A DNA stretch of 52,125 bases. Origin: a virus. A model generated the notes under the pieces. It was given only the letters and a program-made list of their open reading frames with translations. It was not told the DNA's origin and ran no database searches. The translations under genes were made by a program, and so were the position numbers. Where the stretch lies: the IMG/VR virus record IMGVR_UViG_3300025087_000091, positions 1-52,125 of that record. One strand, given 5' to 3'. Positions within the stretch are counted from its first letter, which is position 1. Every line of letters begins with the position of its first letter. Shown piece by piece: positions 16,809-26,468 of the stretch.

Positions 16809-17282
16809 GTGGGAACAACGTTTGATTACAACTCAGCTACAACTGCAATAGTAAAATTCTTGAGAGCTAACTCAACTACTATCGATACAAATCTGTATCA
16901 TTCAGTTTCAACAATTTTAGATTTCAGACCGGATGATTATAAGGTGTTCGGGAACAAGTTCCCTGCAATATCAGTTGATCTAATGTCAAAAACAGAGGAA
17001 AGAGTTGAACTTGGTTTGGGTGCAAATGATAGACCAATAATTAATTGTACTTTCAACATTGGTTGTCATATCAATAATTTTGCTAGTTATACAGCAGCTT
17101 ATCAATCAATGAGAACTTTAGTTAGTAATGTGGAGGCGGCAATTAGATCAGATGATACAATTTCGGGAACTTTTGCGCTAGTAAATATCGAATCTGTTGA
17201 ATTTGGAAATATCATTGAGGGTAAAAATGGGGTTCTACAGAAAAATGGTCTTATAACGCTTAATACGGTTAGTTATATATAA
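16809..17282 (+). CDS. Tail terminator-like protein
   Basis: A 157-residue alpha/beta protein starting with GTG three bases after the gpG-like gene. Size, gene order (connector, gpG, this, then tube and tape measure) and the central K-F-P-A-I-S-V-D strand fit tail terminator or minor tail proteins that cap the tail tube. Assignment rests mainly on position. Confidence 0.6.
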   Translation: MGTTFDYNSATTAIVKFLRANSTTIDTNLYHSVSTILDFRPDDYKVFGNKFPAISVDLMSKTEERVELGLGANDRPIINCTFNIGCHINNFASYTAAYQSMRTLVSNVEAAIRSDDTISGTFALVNIESVEFGNIIEGKNGVLQKNGLITLNTVSYI

Positions 17283-17309
17283 AAATCAAAGAGAGAGGGT
17301 TTTAAATAT

Positions 17310-18164
17310 ATGGAAATGGATATCAACGAAGTCAACAAACACAGTCTAACGGCATTTAATAAATGGAAACCGCTTTGGATTGCTAATTGCGAGAAGAATA
17401 AGCCTTTTATAAAAACGCAATTAACCGATTTTCTAAACATTTACAAAGATGAGACTGTAGTTTTATTCAGTTATGGCAGTAGTTTTTTAAAAAATATCGA
17501 AGAATTCAAGAATAGTAATTTATTTGGAAAAGTAAAAATCGGATGTGTTGATAAGGCTTTTAGAGCTTTAGTTAATAACGGTATAGCTCCCGATTTTGTT
17601 ATTTGTACTGACGGATCGATAGAAAGAAAATGGATTGATGGCATCGAAGATAAATATATAAAAAATTGTATATTGGTTTCTAATGTTTACGCAGCTCCTC
17701 ATTATATTCAAAGGTGGGCTGATTGCGATAATTTAAACAAAATAGCTTGGTACTTAAATAAAGACAATATAAATACGCATCATTATTTCGGGAAGATAGT
17801 TGATTATTATCAAGTTATTCCTGCAGCTTCAAATGTCGGAAACTCACTCGTCGTTGTTGCTTCGCAAATTTTTGGTGCAAAGAATGTAATTTTATATGCT
17901 TTTGATTATTGCTGGGATTTTGATGGCAATTATTATGGTGCGGAAGATCATCCTAAAAAAGAGTTTCTCCAAAACTTAAGACTTATTGACAAATATACAG
18001 GGAAACTAGTCTGTGTTTCTTCGAATATGGATTTCTCATCCCGATGGCTTGAGCGTTTTATAGTTTATTCTTATCAGAATTTTGGAGTAATTGTTGTTAA
18101 CAAAACAGGTCACGGCATTTGTGAATCCCCATTTAGTTTGGATGTTAATAAAATAGCAGCATAA
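17310..18164 (+). CDS. DUF115/MptE-like protein
   Basis: A 284-residue protein resembling the DUF115 (6-hydroxymethylpterin pyrophosphokinase MptE-like) fold also found in bacterial motility accessory factors tied to flagellin glycosylation. Visible features are SYGSSFLKNIEEF (about 50-62), G-I-A-P-D-F-V-I-C-T-D (about 91-101), and A-S-N-V-G-N-S-L-V-V-V-A-S-Q-I-F-G-A-K-N-V (about 173-193). A gene of this family between tail terminator and tail tube is unusual. With the cytidylyltransferase upstream, it may attach or transfer an activated sugar to a phage structural protein. ATG at 17316 is an alternative start. Confidence 0.72.
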   Translation: MEMDINEVNKHSLTAFNKWKPLWIANCEKNKPFIKTQLTDFLNIYKDETVVLFSYGSSFLKNIEEFKNSNLFGKVKIGCVDKAFRALVNNGIAPDFVICTDGSIERKWIDGIEDKYIKNCILVSNVYAAPHYIQRWADCDNLNKIAWYLNKDNINTHHYFGKIVDYYQVIPAASNVGNSLVVVASQIFGAKNVILYAFDYCWDFDGNYYGAEDHPKKEFLQNLRLIDKYTGKLVCVSSNMDFSSRWLERFIVYSYQNFGVIVVNKTGHGICESPFSLDVNKIAA

Positions 18165-18186
18165 AAAAATAAGAAAGGAGCGAAAT

Positions 18187-18423
18187 ATGACCATAGTTTA
18201 TAAATATAAGAACAAGGAAACATTCGCAATAATAAATCAGCAAAATGTTAATATAACTGCTGATAGTTATCAGATTTTTGATAATTTAAGCGAAGAAAAA
18301 GAAAATCTTTTATTAAGTACAGGTAAGTTTGAACGTGTTAAAAAAGTAGTTGAGGAAGAAAAACCAAGAAAAATAAAAAGAAACGAGGAGGTAAACGACA
18401 ATGACAATATTAACAGGGTTTAA
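18187..18423 (+). CDS. Small protein before tail tube gene
   Basis: A 78-residue protein with a beta-rich start and a very charged C-terminus (VEEEKPRKIKRNEE). An AAGGAG site precedes it. Its last 23 bases overlap the tail tube gene, whose ribosome site lies within it, so the two are translationally linked. Function unknown. Confidence 0.5.
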   Translation: MTIVYKYKNKETFAIINQQNVNITADSYQIFDNLSEEKENLLLSTGKFERVKKVVEEEKPRKIKRNEEVNDNDNINRV

Positions 18424-19408
18424 AAGTTCATTAGGGTTCAAAGAATTAACTAGCACATCTTTAGTTACAACTGATCCAGTGGAATTTGTTTATGTAGATA
18501 ATTTCAAGTTTAATAGGGATCAAAGTATTTCTCAACTTGATGAGGTTGGAATTCAAGGGCGGGCAAAAAAGCGCATGATGTTCGGGGATATTAATGCAAC
18601 AGGTTCGTTTACAAAAAATATTGATACAGAAAACGGAATAGCACTTTATAAATATATTATTGGCGGATCAGTAACAACGGCAAGTATTGGAAGCGGAACT
18701 TTTACACATACATTTTCCGAATCTGACGAAGTATTAGAAGCTGGCGGAAAAGTAATGCGTCTTCAATTCACAACAAATCTGGGCGGACAAACTGGAACTA
18801 GCCGTATTTGGTGGAATGGAATTGTTGATAGCTATTCATTGAACTGCGCTAATACTAACGATGTCGCTAAAGAAACTATCAACTTAAAATTTTCTGATCA
18901 CGGATCATTAATTGCAAATACCATGTGTGCTGTTTCGCTAACTCAAGTTAATCCAATTGTTGGTAGAAAAGTAACCATCAAACTTGGGGCTACAATCACT
19001 GTTGTTTCTGTAACTGTAGCCAAAAATATCAATTTTACAATCAACAATAACGTTAAAGAAAGCAGAGAGTTGAGCGGGACAAATACGGTTAAAGACTTTC
19101 AGTATGGCGTTAAGGATATCTCCGGATCATTTGATTTAACATTTGATAGCCATGGTGCTTATGACAATTTCGTTAATAATACCTCGGTTGCTATTCAAGT
19201 AAATTTATTAGGCGATTTAACTACAAGCGGAACTGTCCATTCTATCAGTTTCAATTTTCCTGAATGCTATTACACCGGATCACATCCAGAAGTTGCTGGA
19301 ACTGGTCAATTAACACTGCCTATAAAATTCGTTGCTAACTACGGATCAAACGCTGGTTATCAAGTAAATGTTCAGGTCGTTAATTCAACTGGAACTTTAG
19401 TTATTTAA
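18401..19408 (+). CDS. Major tail (tube) protein
   Basis: A 335-residue beta-rich protein with abundant Thr/Ser/Gly, a GAGGAGG site upstream, and the usual place before the tape measure gene. Segments such as RAKKRMMFGDINATGSFT and KDISGSFDLTFDSHG are typical of tail tube beta-sandwiches. Its length suggests an added C-terminal domain. Hexameric rings of this protein form the siphovirus tail tube. Confidence 0.75.
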   Translation: MTILTGFKSSLGFKELTSTSLVTTDPVEFVYVDNFKFNRDQSISQLDEVGIQGRAKKRMMFGDINATGSFTKNIDTENGIALYKYIIGGSVTTASIGSGTFTHTFSESDEVLEAGGKVMRLQFTTNLGGQTGTSRIWWNGIVDSYSLNCANTNDVAKETINLKFSDHGSLIANTMCAVSLTQVNPIVGRKVTIKLGATITVVSVTVAKNINFTINNNVKESRELSGTNTVKDFQYGVKDISGSFDLTFDSHGAYDNFVNNTSVAIQVNLLGDLTTSGTVHSISFNFPECYYTGSHPEVAGTGQLTLPIKFVANYGSNAGYQVNVQVVNSTGTLVI

Positions 19409-19435
19409 AAACAAGTAAAAAAAGAGAGGTTTTTT

Positions 19436-19708
19436 ATGTTACAGACACTATTTTATTTCTTTGGAATTTGGTTTTTCTTAGCAACATTAGATTTAATTAA
19501 TTTGAAGACTTTTTTGATCTTATTAATTTATGTAATTTTGCATAGTTTTTATCAAACAATTAAATACTATTTGAAGATATCAAAAAATAAGAACGTCGTT
19601 ACTAATTCAGTTCGGGATACAGTAGCAAAAGCCGTTGCGAAAGCGTCAACCAACCAGGAATATATTGATAAATTTTATGATCAAAATTATAAAAAATACG
19701 AAAAATAA
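19436..19708 (+). CDS. Small membrane protein before tape measure
   Basis: A 90-residue protein with a long hydrophobic N-terminal half (about 3-45, one or two membrane spans) and a helical charged tail. In this slot siphoviruses usually encode tail-assembly chaperones, often with a frameshift; the membrane-like start is unusual and no slippery site is evident. The stop overlaps the tape measure start (TAATG). Confidence 0.5.
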   Translation: MLQTLFYFFGIWFFLATLDLINLKTFLILLIYVILHSFYQTIKYYLKISKNKNVVTNSVRDTVAKAVAKASTNQEYIDKFYDQNYKKYEK

Positions 19709-22656
19709 TGGGTGATCCAAAAGTTCGGGTAGATATTACTGCTAATACTAAAGAAGCCGAAAGAAATATTGGTTTGTTTCAGAATGCCATGAAGGGTACT
19801 TCTGACTTTATTAAAAACCGTTTTGTACTTACACTAACTGATTTAAAGCTTGCCTTTGATACCCTGTTTAACGCCGTAAAAGAAAATATTTCTAAATATG
19901 CAGACCTGCAAACCAAGATGGTTGATGTTGGCAATTTATACGGTTCTTCTAGGGAAGAGGTTGATAATCTAACCGATGGCTTACTGGAGATGTCCAGAAG
20001 TCTACCAACTGGAAATGTTCAGGATTTAGCAAATGCGCTATACGAAGCTATTTCCGCAGGCGTTCCGATGAAAGATTCATTAGGTTTTATCGAGACGGCT
20101 TCCAGACTAGCAACCGCAGGTGTAACCGATACGCAAACAGCGGTAAGCGGTTTAACCACCATTTTAAATTCATACGGAAAACCAGCTAGTGATGCATTAG
20201 CGATTAGCGATGCCTTATTTGCTGCACAGGTCAAAGGAACGACAACGGTAAAAGAACTAGCGGATGCTATGGGTTTTGCTACTCCAATTGCTGCACAGTT
20301 AGGAGTTCCAATAGAAGAGTTATTAGGTATGACGGCTAATCTAACTGTCAAAGGTGTTGATACTTCGATTGCTGTTCATAGTTTAAGAGCTGCAATGTCC
20401 TCTTTAATCGCACCAACAGATGAAGCAAAAGTAATAGCAAATAAGCTGGGATTCGAATTTAGCGCAAATGCAGTTAAGTCTAGGGGGTTAGTTACCGTTC
20501 TAAAAGAAGTATTGTCGGCTACTCACGGAAATGAAGAGCAACTAAGTAAGTTGTTTGGGAGGATTGAAGCTGTTAATGCTGTTTTATCTCTAAGCCAAGA
20601 CGAGTTTAGAGGTGTAGACGATGCGATGAAATTTGTTTCGGATTCAGCCGGATCGACAGAAAAAGCTTTTAAAAACCAACAGGAAACTTTAAATGGTTTA
20701 TGGACACAGGTAAAAAATAATATTGCAGCATCGGCTTTAGAATTAACATCAAAATTAGAACCAGCATTAAAAAGAGCATTAATTCTATTAAATAAATTAT
20801 TAACAGATGAAGAAGACGCTATTGATAAAAGTACAAAAAAAACTGAAAAATTATTAGATGATAGTGCTAAGAAAAGCGTTGAAAACAATTTAAAAAGACA
20901 TACCGAAGAACTAGCTGCATTAACAAAAAAATATGAGGATGAAAAAAAACTAGCAGATGGATTTTCGGAAGCGGTTAACGGAGTTCAGTTTAGGGTTACT
21001 GATTATTTTAAAAAACAGTTATCAAAACAAGAATTAGATAATCTTAAATCAATGGCTGCTAGATTAGCTGATTTAAAGAAATTCATAGAAGGCGAAACAA
21101 AGATACTAAAAGATGATCAGGAAAAGAAAGATAAAATTGAGAAGGATAAGAAGGAAAAAACAGCAAATATTTTAAAAGAAAAATATGATGCTGAATCTAT
21201 AGCCAGAGAGAAAAGTTTTTCGGAAACTGAAGGCTGGCTAGAACAGGTTGAGAAAGCCGAACAAGAATCAACTGACAATAGAGAAAAAAATTACGAGGAA
21301 TATTTGAGGGATAGATCAAAAGCCGAAGGTGATCAATGGATTGAGCAACTAGAAGGTGCGAAAAAACAAAATGATGGGCTTTTAGATTTAGGGTTTCAGT
21401 TTGCAACTGATTTTAACGGTGCTATGCAATCAATGGTTAAAACAGCTATTGAATCGGAAGATGGCGCAGCGGGTCAGATAAAAACATCATTACAAGGAAT
21501 TTTAGGATCAGGTGTTGGAAGTTTTGTTTCAGGAATGTTTGGGGGAGTTATTGCTACAGGTATAACCTCAATACTGACCGGAATTTTTGGGAGTTCTCCT
21601 GTTAAAACAACAGCCGAATACGCAGAGGAAGCATTCGAAGAAATGGTTAAAAACACCAAAGACGCTGTTTCAGGTATAGGGAAAGAAAAAACTAGGTTAG
21701 AAAGTCAAGTTGATCTTTTAGAAAAGATTAAAGATCAATTAGGTGCTGAGGGAGTGATTCCTGATTCTTTAAAATCAGCGTTAGAAATACCAATGAGTGA
21801 ACAGAAAACTGTCCTACAAGCCATGAAAGATGTTATGACAAAAATTCAAACAAAGAACGATGAAATATTTAACGTTGATGTTAAAGCTTTAGAAGAAGCA
21901 AAAAGTGAAAAGAAAAGATTAGAGGATAAAATTAATGCTAATGTTGGTTATTGGAAAAGTGTCGGTCACGGACAATCTTACATTGATCAGGCAGTAATGG
22001 GAATGGAAGAAACTGGAAAATTAGAGGGTGTAAATAAATTTATAGAAGAGACTACAAGAAAAATATCCGATAATCAAATATCCAACTTGGAAAGAGTTAC
22101 CGAAAATCTTAAATTAGGTGAAGATATTGCGGAACTCGACAAAGAGGTATTAGAAAAAAAGAAAAAGGCAGCGGAGGAAGCCAAGAAAGCGGAAGAGAAG
22201 AGAATAGAAGAAGAGAATAAGGCAGCAAAAGAAAAACTAAACACACAAGAAAAGGCATTAGAGGACGCTGTTGCTATTGCAAAATTAGAATATGAATTAG
22301 GAAAAGGAACAAAGCAATCCTTGATAGATGCTTATTCTAGTTTGATGAGTTTTTATCAACCAGGATCAATTAATTATTTGCGTGCTGAAAGCAGCCTTAC
22401 TGACGTTCAGAAATTGGCGGCTGGTGGTTCTTTCATCGTTAATAAACCGACAAGATTAACTGGAAATGTAGTCGCAGGGGAAGCTGGTGCGGAGAGAGTT
22501 ACGGTAACACCATTAAACAAGAGCAATGAACAGTTTTCAGTAAATATCAATGTTGGTGCTTTTATGGGTAAACGGTCAGACGCTCAGGCTTTCGCTAAAA
22601 TAATAGATGAAGAATTAACGGCATTAAAGCGGAGGAGGCAGACGATAAGCATATGA
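19708..22656 (+). CDS. Tail tape measure protein
   Basis: A 982-residue protein, the longest in the window. Residues about 90-330 carry the TP901-type tape measure core, with alanine-rich repeats and A-L-Y-E-A-I-S-A-G. A glycine-rich hydrophobic stretch lies at about 595-635 (GSGVGSFVSGMFGGVIATG). Coiled coils fill 390-560 and 690-870. At about 0.15 nm per residue, the protein predicts a tail near 150 nm. It sets tail length and may aid DNA passage. A four-base overlap couples it to the next gene. Confidence 0.9.
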   Translation: MGDPKVRVDITANTKEAERNIGLFQNAMKGTSDFIKNRFVLTLTDLKLAFDTLFNAVKENISKYADLQTKMVDVGNLYGSSREEVDNLTDGLLEMSRSLPTGNVQDLANALYEAISAGVPMKDSLGFIETASRLATAGVTDTQTAVSGLTTILNSYGKPASDALAISDALFAAQVKGTTTVKELADAMGFATPIAAQLGVPIEELLGMTANLTVKGVDTSIAVHSLRAAMSSLIAPTDEAKVIANKLGFEFSANAVKSRGLVTVLKEVLSATHGNEEQLSKLFGRIEAVNAVLSLSQDEFRGVDDAMKFVSDSAGSTEKAFKNQQETLNGLWTQVKNNIAASALELTSKLEPALKRALILLNKLLTDEEDAIDKSTKKTEKLLDDSAKKSVENNLKRHTEELAALTKKYEDEKKLADGFSEAVNGVQFRVTDYFKKQLSKQELDNLKSMAARLADLKKFIEGETKILKDDQEKKDKIEKDKKEKTANILKEKYDAESIAREKSFSETEGWLEQVEKAEQESTDNREKNYEEYLRDRSKAEGDQWIEQLEGAKKQNDGLLDLGFQFATDFNGAMQSMVKTAIESEDGAAGQIKTSLQGILGSGVGSFVSGMFGGVIATGITSILTGIFGSSPVKTTAEYAEEAFEEMVKNTKDAVSGIGKEKTRLESQVDLLEKIKDQLGAEGVIPDSLKSALEIPMSEQKTVLQAMKDVMTKIQTKNDEIFNVDVKALEEAKSEKKRLEDKINANVGYWKSVGHGQSYIDQAVMGMEETGKLEGVNKFIEETTRKISDNQISNLERVTENLKLGEDIAELDKEVLEKKKKAAEEAKKAEEKRIEEENKAAKEKLNTQEKALEDAVAIAKLEYELGKGTKQSLIDAYSSLMSFYQPGSINYLRAESSLTDVQKLAAGGSFIVNKPTRLTGNVVAGEAGAERVTVTPLNKSNEQFSVNINVGAFMGKRSDAQAFAKIIDEELTALKRRRQTISI

Positions 22657-23423
22657 ACAGATTCGTTTTTTATGAACCAAATTTAGTAAATACAATTACA
22701 CAATTATATTTTAGTTCTAATTCCGGTACTGCTTCTAATCTCTACGATCGTGATGAATCAATTGTGTGGCAAAGTAGCGGTGAGAATTCAGATGTTAACA
22801 CAGCAACTATTTCAATATTGTTTGCTAGTAGCACAAATATTTCTTGCGTTTTGCTTCAAAATCATAATTTTAAAGGTTTCAATATCATTTATAATTCTAA
22901 TCCAACTAATCAATTCAATCCTGGTGTTAGTGTTACGGCAAACGCTAATTCAAATACTTGTTACGAGTTTGCAACTCAGGCTGTGACCTCGATAGATATT
23001 AACTGTTGGTCAACATTTACAACTGACGCAGAAAAAAAACTTGGTGAAATAGTTGTTTCTAAGGGTAGAAAGATTACCTTTGATACAAATCCACCTTCCA
23101 GCCAATACAAAGTTGTTAGAAGAAACATCGGTTCAGTAAGAGAAATGATAGACGGTGGAAGAATAATGATTAGAACTAATCAGAAATTTGAAGCCAATTT
23201 TGGAGTAAATTTTGCTTCATCGGCAACCGTGAGTTCTTTATCGGCTATCTGGGTGGAAAACAAAAACTTTATTTTCTGTCCGTTTCCACAAACCTACACG
23301 GCTTATTGGGATGGTTTTAATAAAGCCGTTATATGGACAAATGATTTCGATTTCAATCTAAGTGATAACATTATGGCGAATGGTTATTCCGGCAATATTT
23401 CATTATCGGAGATACCGATTTAA
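22653..23423 (+). CDS. Distal tail-like protein
   Basis: A 256-residue beta-rich protein immediately after the tape measure, the usual place of distal tail proteins. It is Asn/Ser/Thr rich and has no enzyme motif. In siphoviruses this ring links the tube to the tail tip. Assignment is by position and composition. Confidence 0.6.
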   Translation: MNRFVFYEPNLVNTITQLYFSSNSGTASNLYDRDESIVWQSSGENSDVNTATISILFASSTNISCVLLQNHNFKGFNIIYNSNPTNQFNPGVSVTANANSNTCYEFATQAVTSIDINCWSTFTTDAEKKLGEIVVSKGRKITFDTNPPSSQYKVVRRNIGSVREMIDGGRIMIRTNQKFEANFGVNFASSATVSSLSAIWVENKNFIFCPFPQTYTAYWDGFNKAVIWTNDFDFNLSDNIMANGYSGNISLSEIPI

Positions 23424-23425
23424 TT

Positions 23426-24676
23426 ATGGCAACATCGATTGGATCATTACAATTAGAACCAGTTTTGAGACCTTTTCGAAAAGTAGAAATACGAAGACGA
23501 GAAGGGATAGGTTATGAATCCAATTGGTATGATGTTTCTAAGTTAGTACTTCAATATCCAACGATCAATTTTGAGATGGACACAATACAACCTTTTGTTT
23601 TTAACATTGGAAGTGCCGATTTAGTGTTTAGAAATGAAGACAAACAATTTGCTTCGGAAATTTTTCCTGGTTCTATTTTTGCTGGCAAACTAACTCGATA
23701 TAAGACATTAGTGAAAATATCAACAGGTTTAAAGGATGAAACTGGTACGGAATACCCAACTGATAAAACAATATTCTACGGAATGTTTTCTGATCAGATA
23801 GTTGATGGAATGGAAGAAACGCAGGTTTCAGTCAATAGCATTCAATATGCATTGCAAGACTTTGCTGCTGCAAACGTAGCTCCGTCGGTGGTTGGAATTT
23901 CTTTGACTAGTAAGCAGATAATCCAAACCATAAGAGATTATCAGGATAGTTTCGGAAATGCGGTTCTAAGCCCTTTTTTCAGTGTTAACGCCTGGCTATT
24001 AACTACTACCGGCAGAACCTACACGATAGACACGACAACATCACTAGATGGAAAATCGGCTTTTGATCTAATGTCCGATTTGGCAATAGCGGAAAATTAT
24101 GTTTTTTATGTTAATAAATCAGGGAATATTTTATTCATTGATCGAAATATCACTTCAACAGCTATTTATAATTTCAATGGCGATGGTGCTAAAAATGTGA
24201 ATATAGAATCAATAGACGGTTATGATCAGGGAATATCAAAGGTTTATAATAAATTTGTTTGTACATTACCAAATGATACAACTGTTCACACGCAGGAATC
24301 GTGGAATATAGGTGATAATTCAAGCAGTTGGAAGTATGGTCAAAGAACATTTGAATTTTCTTCATATTTTGTTAGCAATGCAACAGCTGGATCAATTTGT
24401 TCCGATCTGCTTCTTTATTTTGTTAATCCTAAAAAAGAATTACAGATTACAACTAAATTCATAGCGCCTAATCTTGATTTAAAAGATCGTGTAACTGTAA
24501 CACATAAAGGTAAAATTGGTGGGGATGGTTCTACTTGGGATAATTTCTTATGGGATTACGGTTTGTGGAGTGATGAAAAAGGCGGAATATTTATTAATGG
24601 TACTGATTTTTATATTACAGGAATATCGATAAACTTAGTTGATTTCGTAACTAGTTTTAAACTCAAGGAGGTGTAG
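23426..24676 (+). CDS. Tail tip/baseplate protein
   Basis: A 416-residue protein with alternating beta segments typical of tail-hub or receptor-binding platform proteins: R-P-F-R-K-V-E-I-R-R-R-E at the start, a central L-D-G-K-S-A-F-D-L-M-S-D-L-A segment (about 210-223) and a C-terminal F-Y-I-T-G-I-S-I. Position between distal tail and fibre genes supports the call. No peptidase domain is visible. Confidence 0.6.
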   Translation: MATSIGSLQLEPVLRPFRKVEIRRREGIGYESNWYDVSKLVLQYPTINFEMDTIQPFVFNIGSADLVFRNEDKQFASEIFPGSIFAGKLTRYKTLVKISTGLKDETGTEYPTDKTIFYGMFSDQIVDGMEETQVSVNSIQYALQDFAAANVAPSVVGISLTSKQIIQTIRDYQDSFGNAVLSPFFSVNAWLLTTTGRTYTIDTTTSLDGKSAFDLMSDLAIAENYVFYVNKSGNILFIDRNITSTAIYNFNGDGAKNVNIESIDGYDQGISKVYNKFVCTLPNDTTVHTQESWNIGDNSSSWKYGQRTFEFSSYFVSNATAGSICSDLLLYFVNPKKELQITTKFIAPNLDLKDRVTVTHKGKIGGDGSTWDNFLWDYGLWSDEKGGIFINGTDFYITGISINLVDFVTSFKLKEV

Positions 24677-24678
24677 CA

Positions 24679-25965
24679 ATGGCAACAAAAACATGGACAA
24701 ATTTACAGGCTTCAACAACAGCAAGGGCGGCAGACGTTTTGGGAAATGATGCTTGGGCAGAAGGGAACATCGTTCCCCACTCTGAGGGTGTTTTGGCTAA
24801 TGCACAGTTTGATTTGGGTACTGGTTCAGCTTATTGGCGCACAGGTTTTATTTGCACAATATCAACATCGTACGTAATGGCTAATAGTACAGCCGGTTTA
24901 TCTTTGTTTTCCCAAAATACAGCCACAGGATTAAAGATATCTAATAGAGGATATGTGGGCATAGGAAAAGAACCTTCCGAAACGTTGGATATATTGGGTT
25001 CGGTGAATATAACATCAGCATTGAGGTTGGTCGTTTCAGCTACTGGTCAATCAGTTCTGCAATTAAAGTATGGAACAGGTGCTAGTGATGGCTTTTTTAT
25101 AGAATCTTATGATGGAACAAAGGCTGTCCTTGGCTTGGGAAGAATAGCGGTTGGTTCTGGTGCTCCTGATATTACTTTGGATATTAACGGAAAAATGGGT
25201 TTCGGACATGCTAATCCTTCTCAAACAGTTGATATCGCTGGAACAGCTACGGCAGATACTTTTTATGCCTCATCGACAATAAAATGCGCAGGAACTGCTG
25301 TTATTAACAATTTGATTTTATGTGCAACTAGTTATTGCCAAGGAACATGGGTCGCGCAGACCGATTTACATTGCTCCGGTAATGCTTTCTTTCAAAACGT
25401 GTATTTTAGTGGTCAAACTTTTTTTATTGGACAAGCTAATTTTCAAGGTGTGTCTCATTTTTCGGGAACAGCATATTTCCAAAACGCTCAATTCTCACAG
25501 CCAATTGATAGTTTGAAGCCTTCTTGCAGATTGAGAACACAGGCTGCAGGTATCGGTCTTTCAGGAACTTCTGCTTATTATATTTACGATCAAGAAGTTT
25601 CTGATAACTACAACATGTTTACTAGTAGCGCAAATAATTTAGTAACTGTCAGAAAAAATGGTAATTATGTTGTCGATTTCAGTATGATGGCAACTTCTTC
25701 GGCTGATTCATTGTTCGTAATTAATATTGTGCATACTAACTTTGATTCATCAGTTGTGAAAACATTCAAAAGTCATCATTCAACTCAAATATTCACTGGC
25801 GGAGCTCGTGAATTAGGCGTTCAGGCTTTGATAATTAATGCTTCTAGTACAGATAAAATTCTTGTTCAAGTTCAAACGCCAAATGCTGGATTAACAATAT
25901 CTCCAAGCGCAAACCTTACAGGGGTAGCTCAGTATTATAATTTACATGTAAGTTATTTAAGCTAA
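24679..25965 (+). CDS. Tail fibre with C1q-like tip domain
   Basis: A 428-residue fibre. Residues about 60-275 are short beta repeats (T-A-D-T-F-Y-A-S-S, H-F-S-G-T-A-Y-F-Q), like those of the protein at 6.9 kb. Residues about 280-428 form a C1q/TNF-like jelly roll: a start in S-C-R-L-R-T-Q-A, a central V-R-K-N-G-N-Y-V-V-D-F strand, and an aromatic last strand Y-N-L-H-V-S-Y. Such trimeric tips bind host surface sugars or proteins. A GGAGGTG site precedes the ATG. Two hairpins end the late operon after it. Confidence 0.75.
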   Translation: MATKTWTNLQASTTARAADVLGNDAWAEGNIVPHSEGVLANAQFDLGTGSAYWRTGFICTISTSYVMANSTAGLSLFSQNTATGLKISNRGYVGIGKEPSETLDILGSVNITSALRLVVSATGQSVLQLKYGTGASDGFFIESYDGTKAVLGLGRIAVGSGAPDITLDINGKMGFGHANPSQTVDIAGTATADTFYASSTIKCAGTAVINNLILCATSYCQGTWVAQTDLHCSGNAFFQNVYFSGQTFFIGQANFQGVSHFSGTAYFQNAQFSQPIDSLKPSCRLRTQAAGIGLSGTSAYYIYDQEVSDNYNMFTSSANNLVTVRKNGNYVVDFSMMATSSADSLFVINIVHTNFDSSVVKTFKSHHSTQIFTGGARELGVQALIINASSTDKILVQVQTPNAGLTISPSANLTGVAQYYNLHVSYLS

Positions 25966-25973
25966 AAATTAAT

Positions 25974-25997
25974 AATCCGGCTAGAAATAGCCGGATT
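25974..25997 (+). terminator. Late-operon terminator hairpin
   Basis: AATCCGGCT and AGCCGGATT form a perfect 9-bp stem with a 6-base loop just after the fibre gene. A poor T-run follows, but an adjacent second hairpin supports a terminator region between convergent genes. Confidence 0.7.
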
Positions 25998-26004
25998 CCC
26001 TAAT

Positions 26005-26024
26005 AAAGATAACCCCTTATCTTT
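26005..26024. terminator. Second hairpin between convergent genes
   Basis: AAAGATAA-CCCC-TTATCTTT is a perfect 8-bp stem with a C4 loop. It is A-rich on one side and T-rich on the other, so it could act in both directions for the fibre gene and the minus-strand gene that ends 25 bases later. Confidence 0.6.
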
Positions 26025-26048
26025 GACAATTTAATTATGATCTAATTT

Positions 26049-26393
26049 TTAGAAGTCTTCAAGCCAAAAATCAACATAAATTCTATTTCTAACAGGTCTA
26101 GCTTTTTCAGGTCTATTATCAATTAGATGAATACATTCGTGTTCAAAGCCTATTCCGTTAATCATAAATCCAAGAATATAGGACTGTTCTTTTGGGACTA
26201 TTCCGAGTGGTAATTTTAATTTATGCAGGGCGGTTTCGTAGGTGAAGTAAAAGCTATTCCTTTCATCCCCAATTTTAGCGGTAATTCCAGTTGATGTATC
26301 TGCTTCAAATTTAGTGAATAGCGTTATCGATTGTTCAGCATAACACTGAATACCCATTAGTAAAACGATAAATAAAAACATTGTTTTTCTCAT
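26049..26393 (-). CDS. Secreted protein in lysis region
   Basis: A 114-residue protein with a clear signal peptide: MRK, hydrophobic core FLFIVLLMGI, likely cleavage after C-Y-A (about residue 19). The mature 95 residues have F-E-H-E-C-I-H-L near the middle and no recognised domain. It opposes its neighbours, is divergent from the endolysin and shares a promoter region with palindromic operators. It could be a lysis inhibitor, exclusion protein or lysogenic conversion protein; none is proven. An ATG with a GAGGTG site is chosen over the upstream TTG. Confidence 0.6.
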   Translation of the reverse strand: MRKTMFLFIVLLMGIQCYAEQSITLFTKFEADTSTGITAKIGDERNSFYFTYETALHKLKLPLGIVPKEQSYILGFMINGIGFEHECIHLIDNRPEKARPVRNRIYVDFWLEDF

Positions 26394-26425
26394 CTTCAAC
26401 ACCTCTATAACTATATTATCGAGAA

Positions 26426-26435
26426 TGTATATACA
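26426..26435. promoter_or_regulatory. TGTATATACA palindrome (copy 1)
   Basis: A perfect 10-bp palindrome between divergent genes, 33 bases (about three helix turns) from an identical copy at 26459. A third copy is at 48949. Likely a repressor or activator operator. Confidence 0.5.
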
Positions 26436-26458
26436 AAAGATGTATTAAGTATATCCGT

Positions 26459-26468
26459 TGTATATACA
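26459..26468. promoter_or_regulatory. TGTATATACA palindrome (copy 2)
   Basis: Identical to copy 1 and on the same helix face. It lies 20 bases before the probable endolysin ATG, followed by a CTACCGATAA sequence like the late-region element. Confidence 0.5.

Noticed and set aside
19436-19708. Tail chaperone with programmed frameshift
   Set aside because: The gene is in the right slot but is membrane-like and no slippery heptamer was found.
20019-21659. Minus-strand open frames inside the tape measure gene
   Set aside because: Serine- and valine-rich shadow frames with no start signals.
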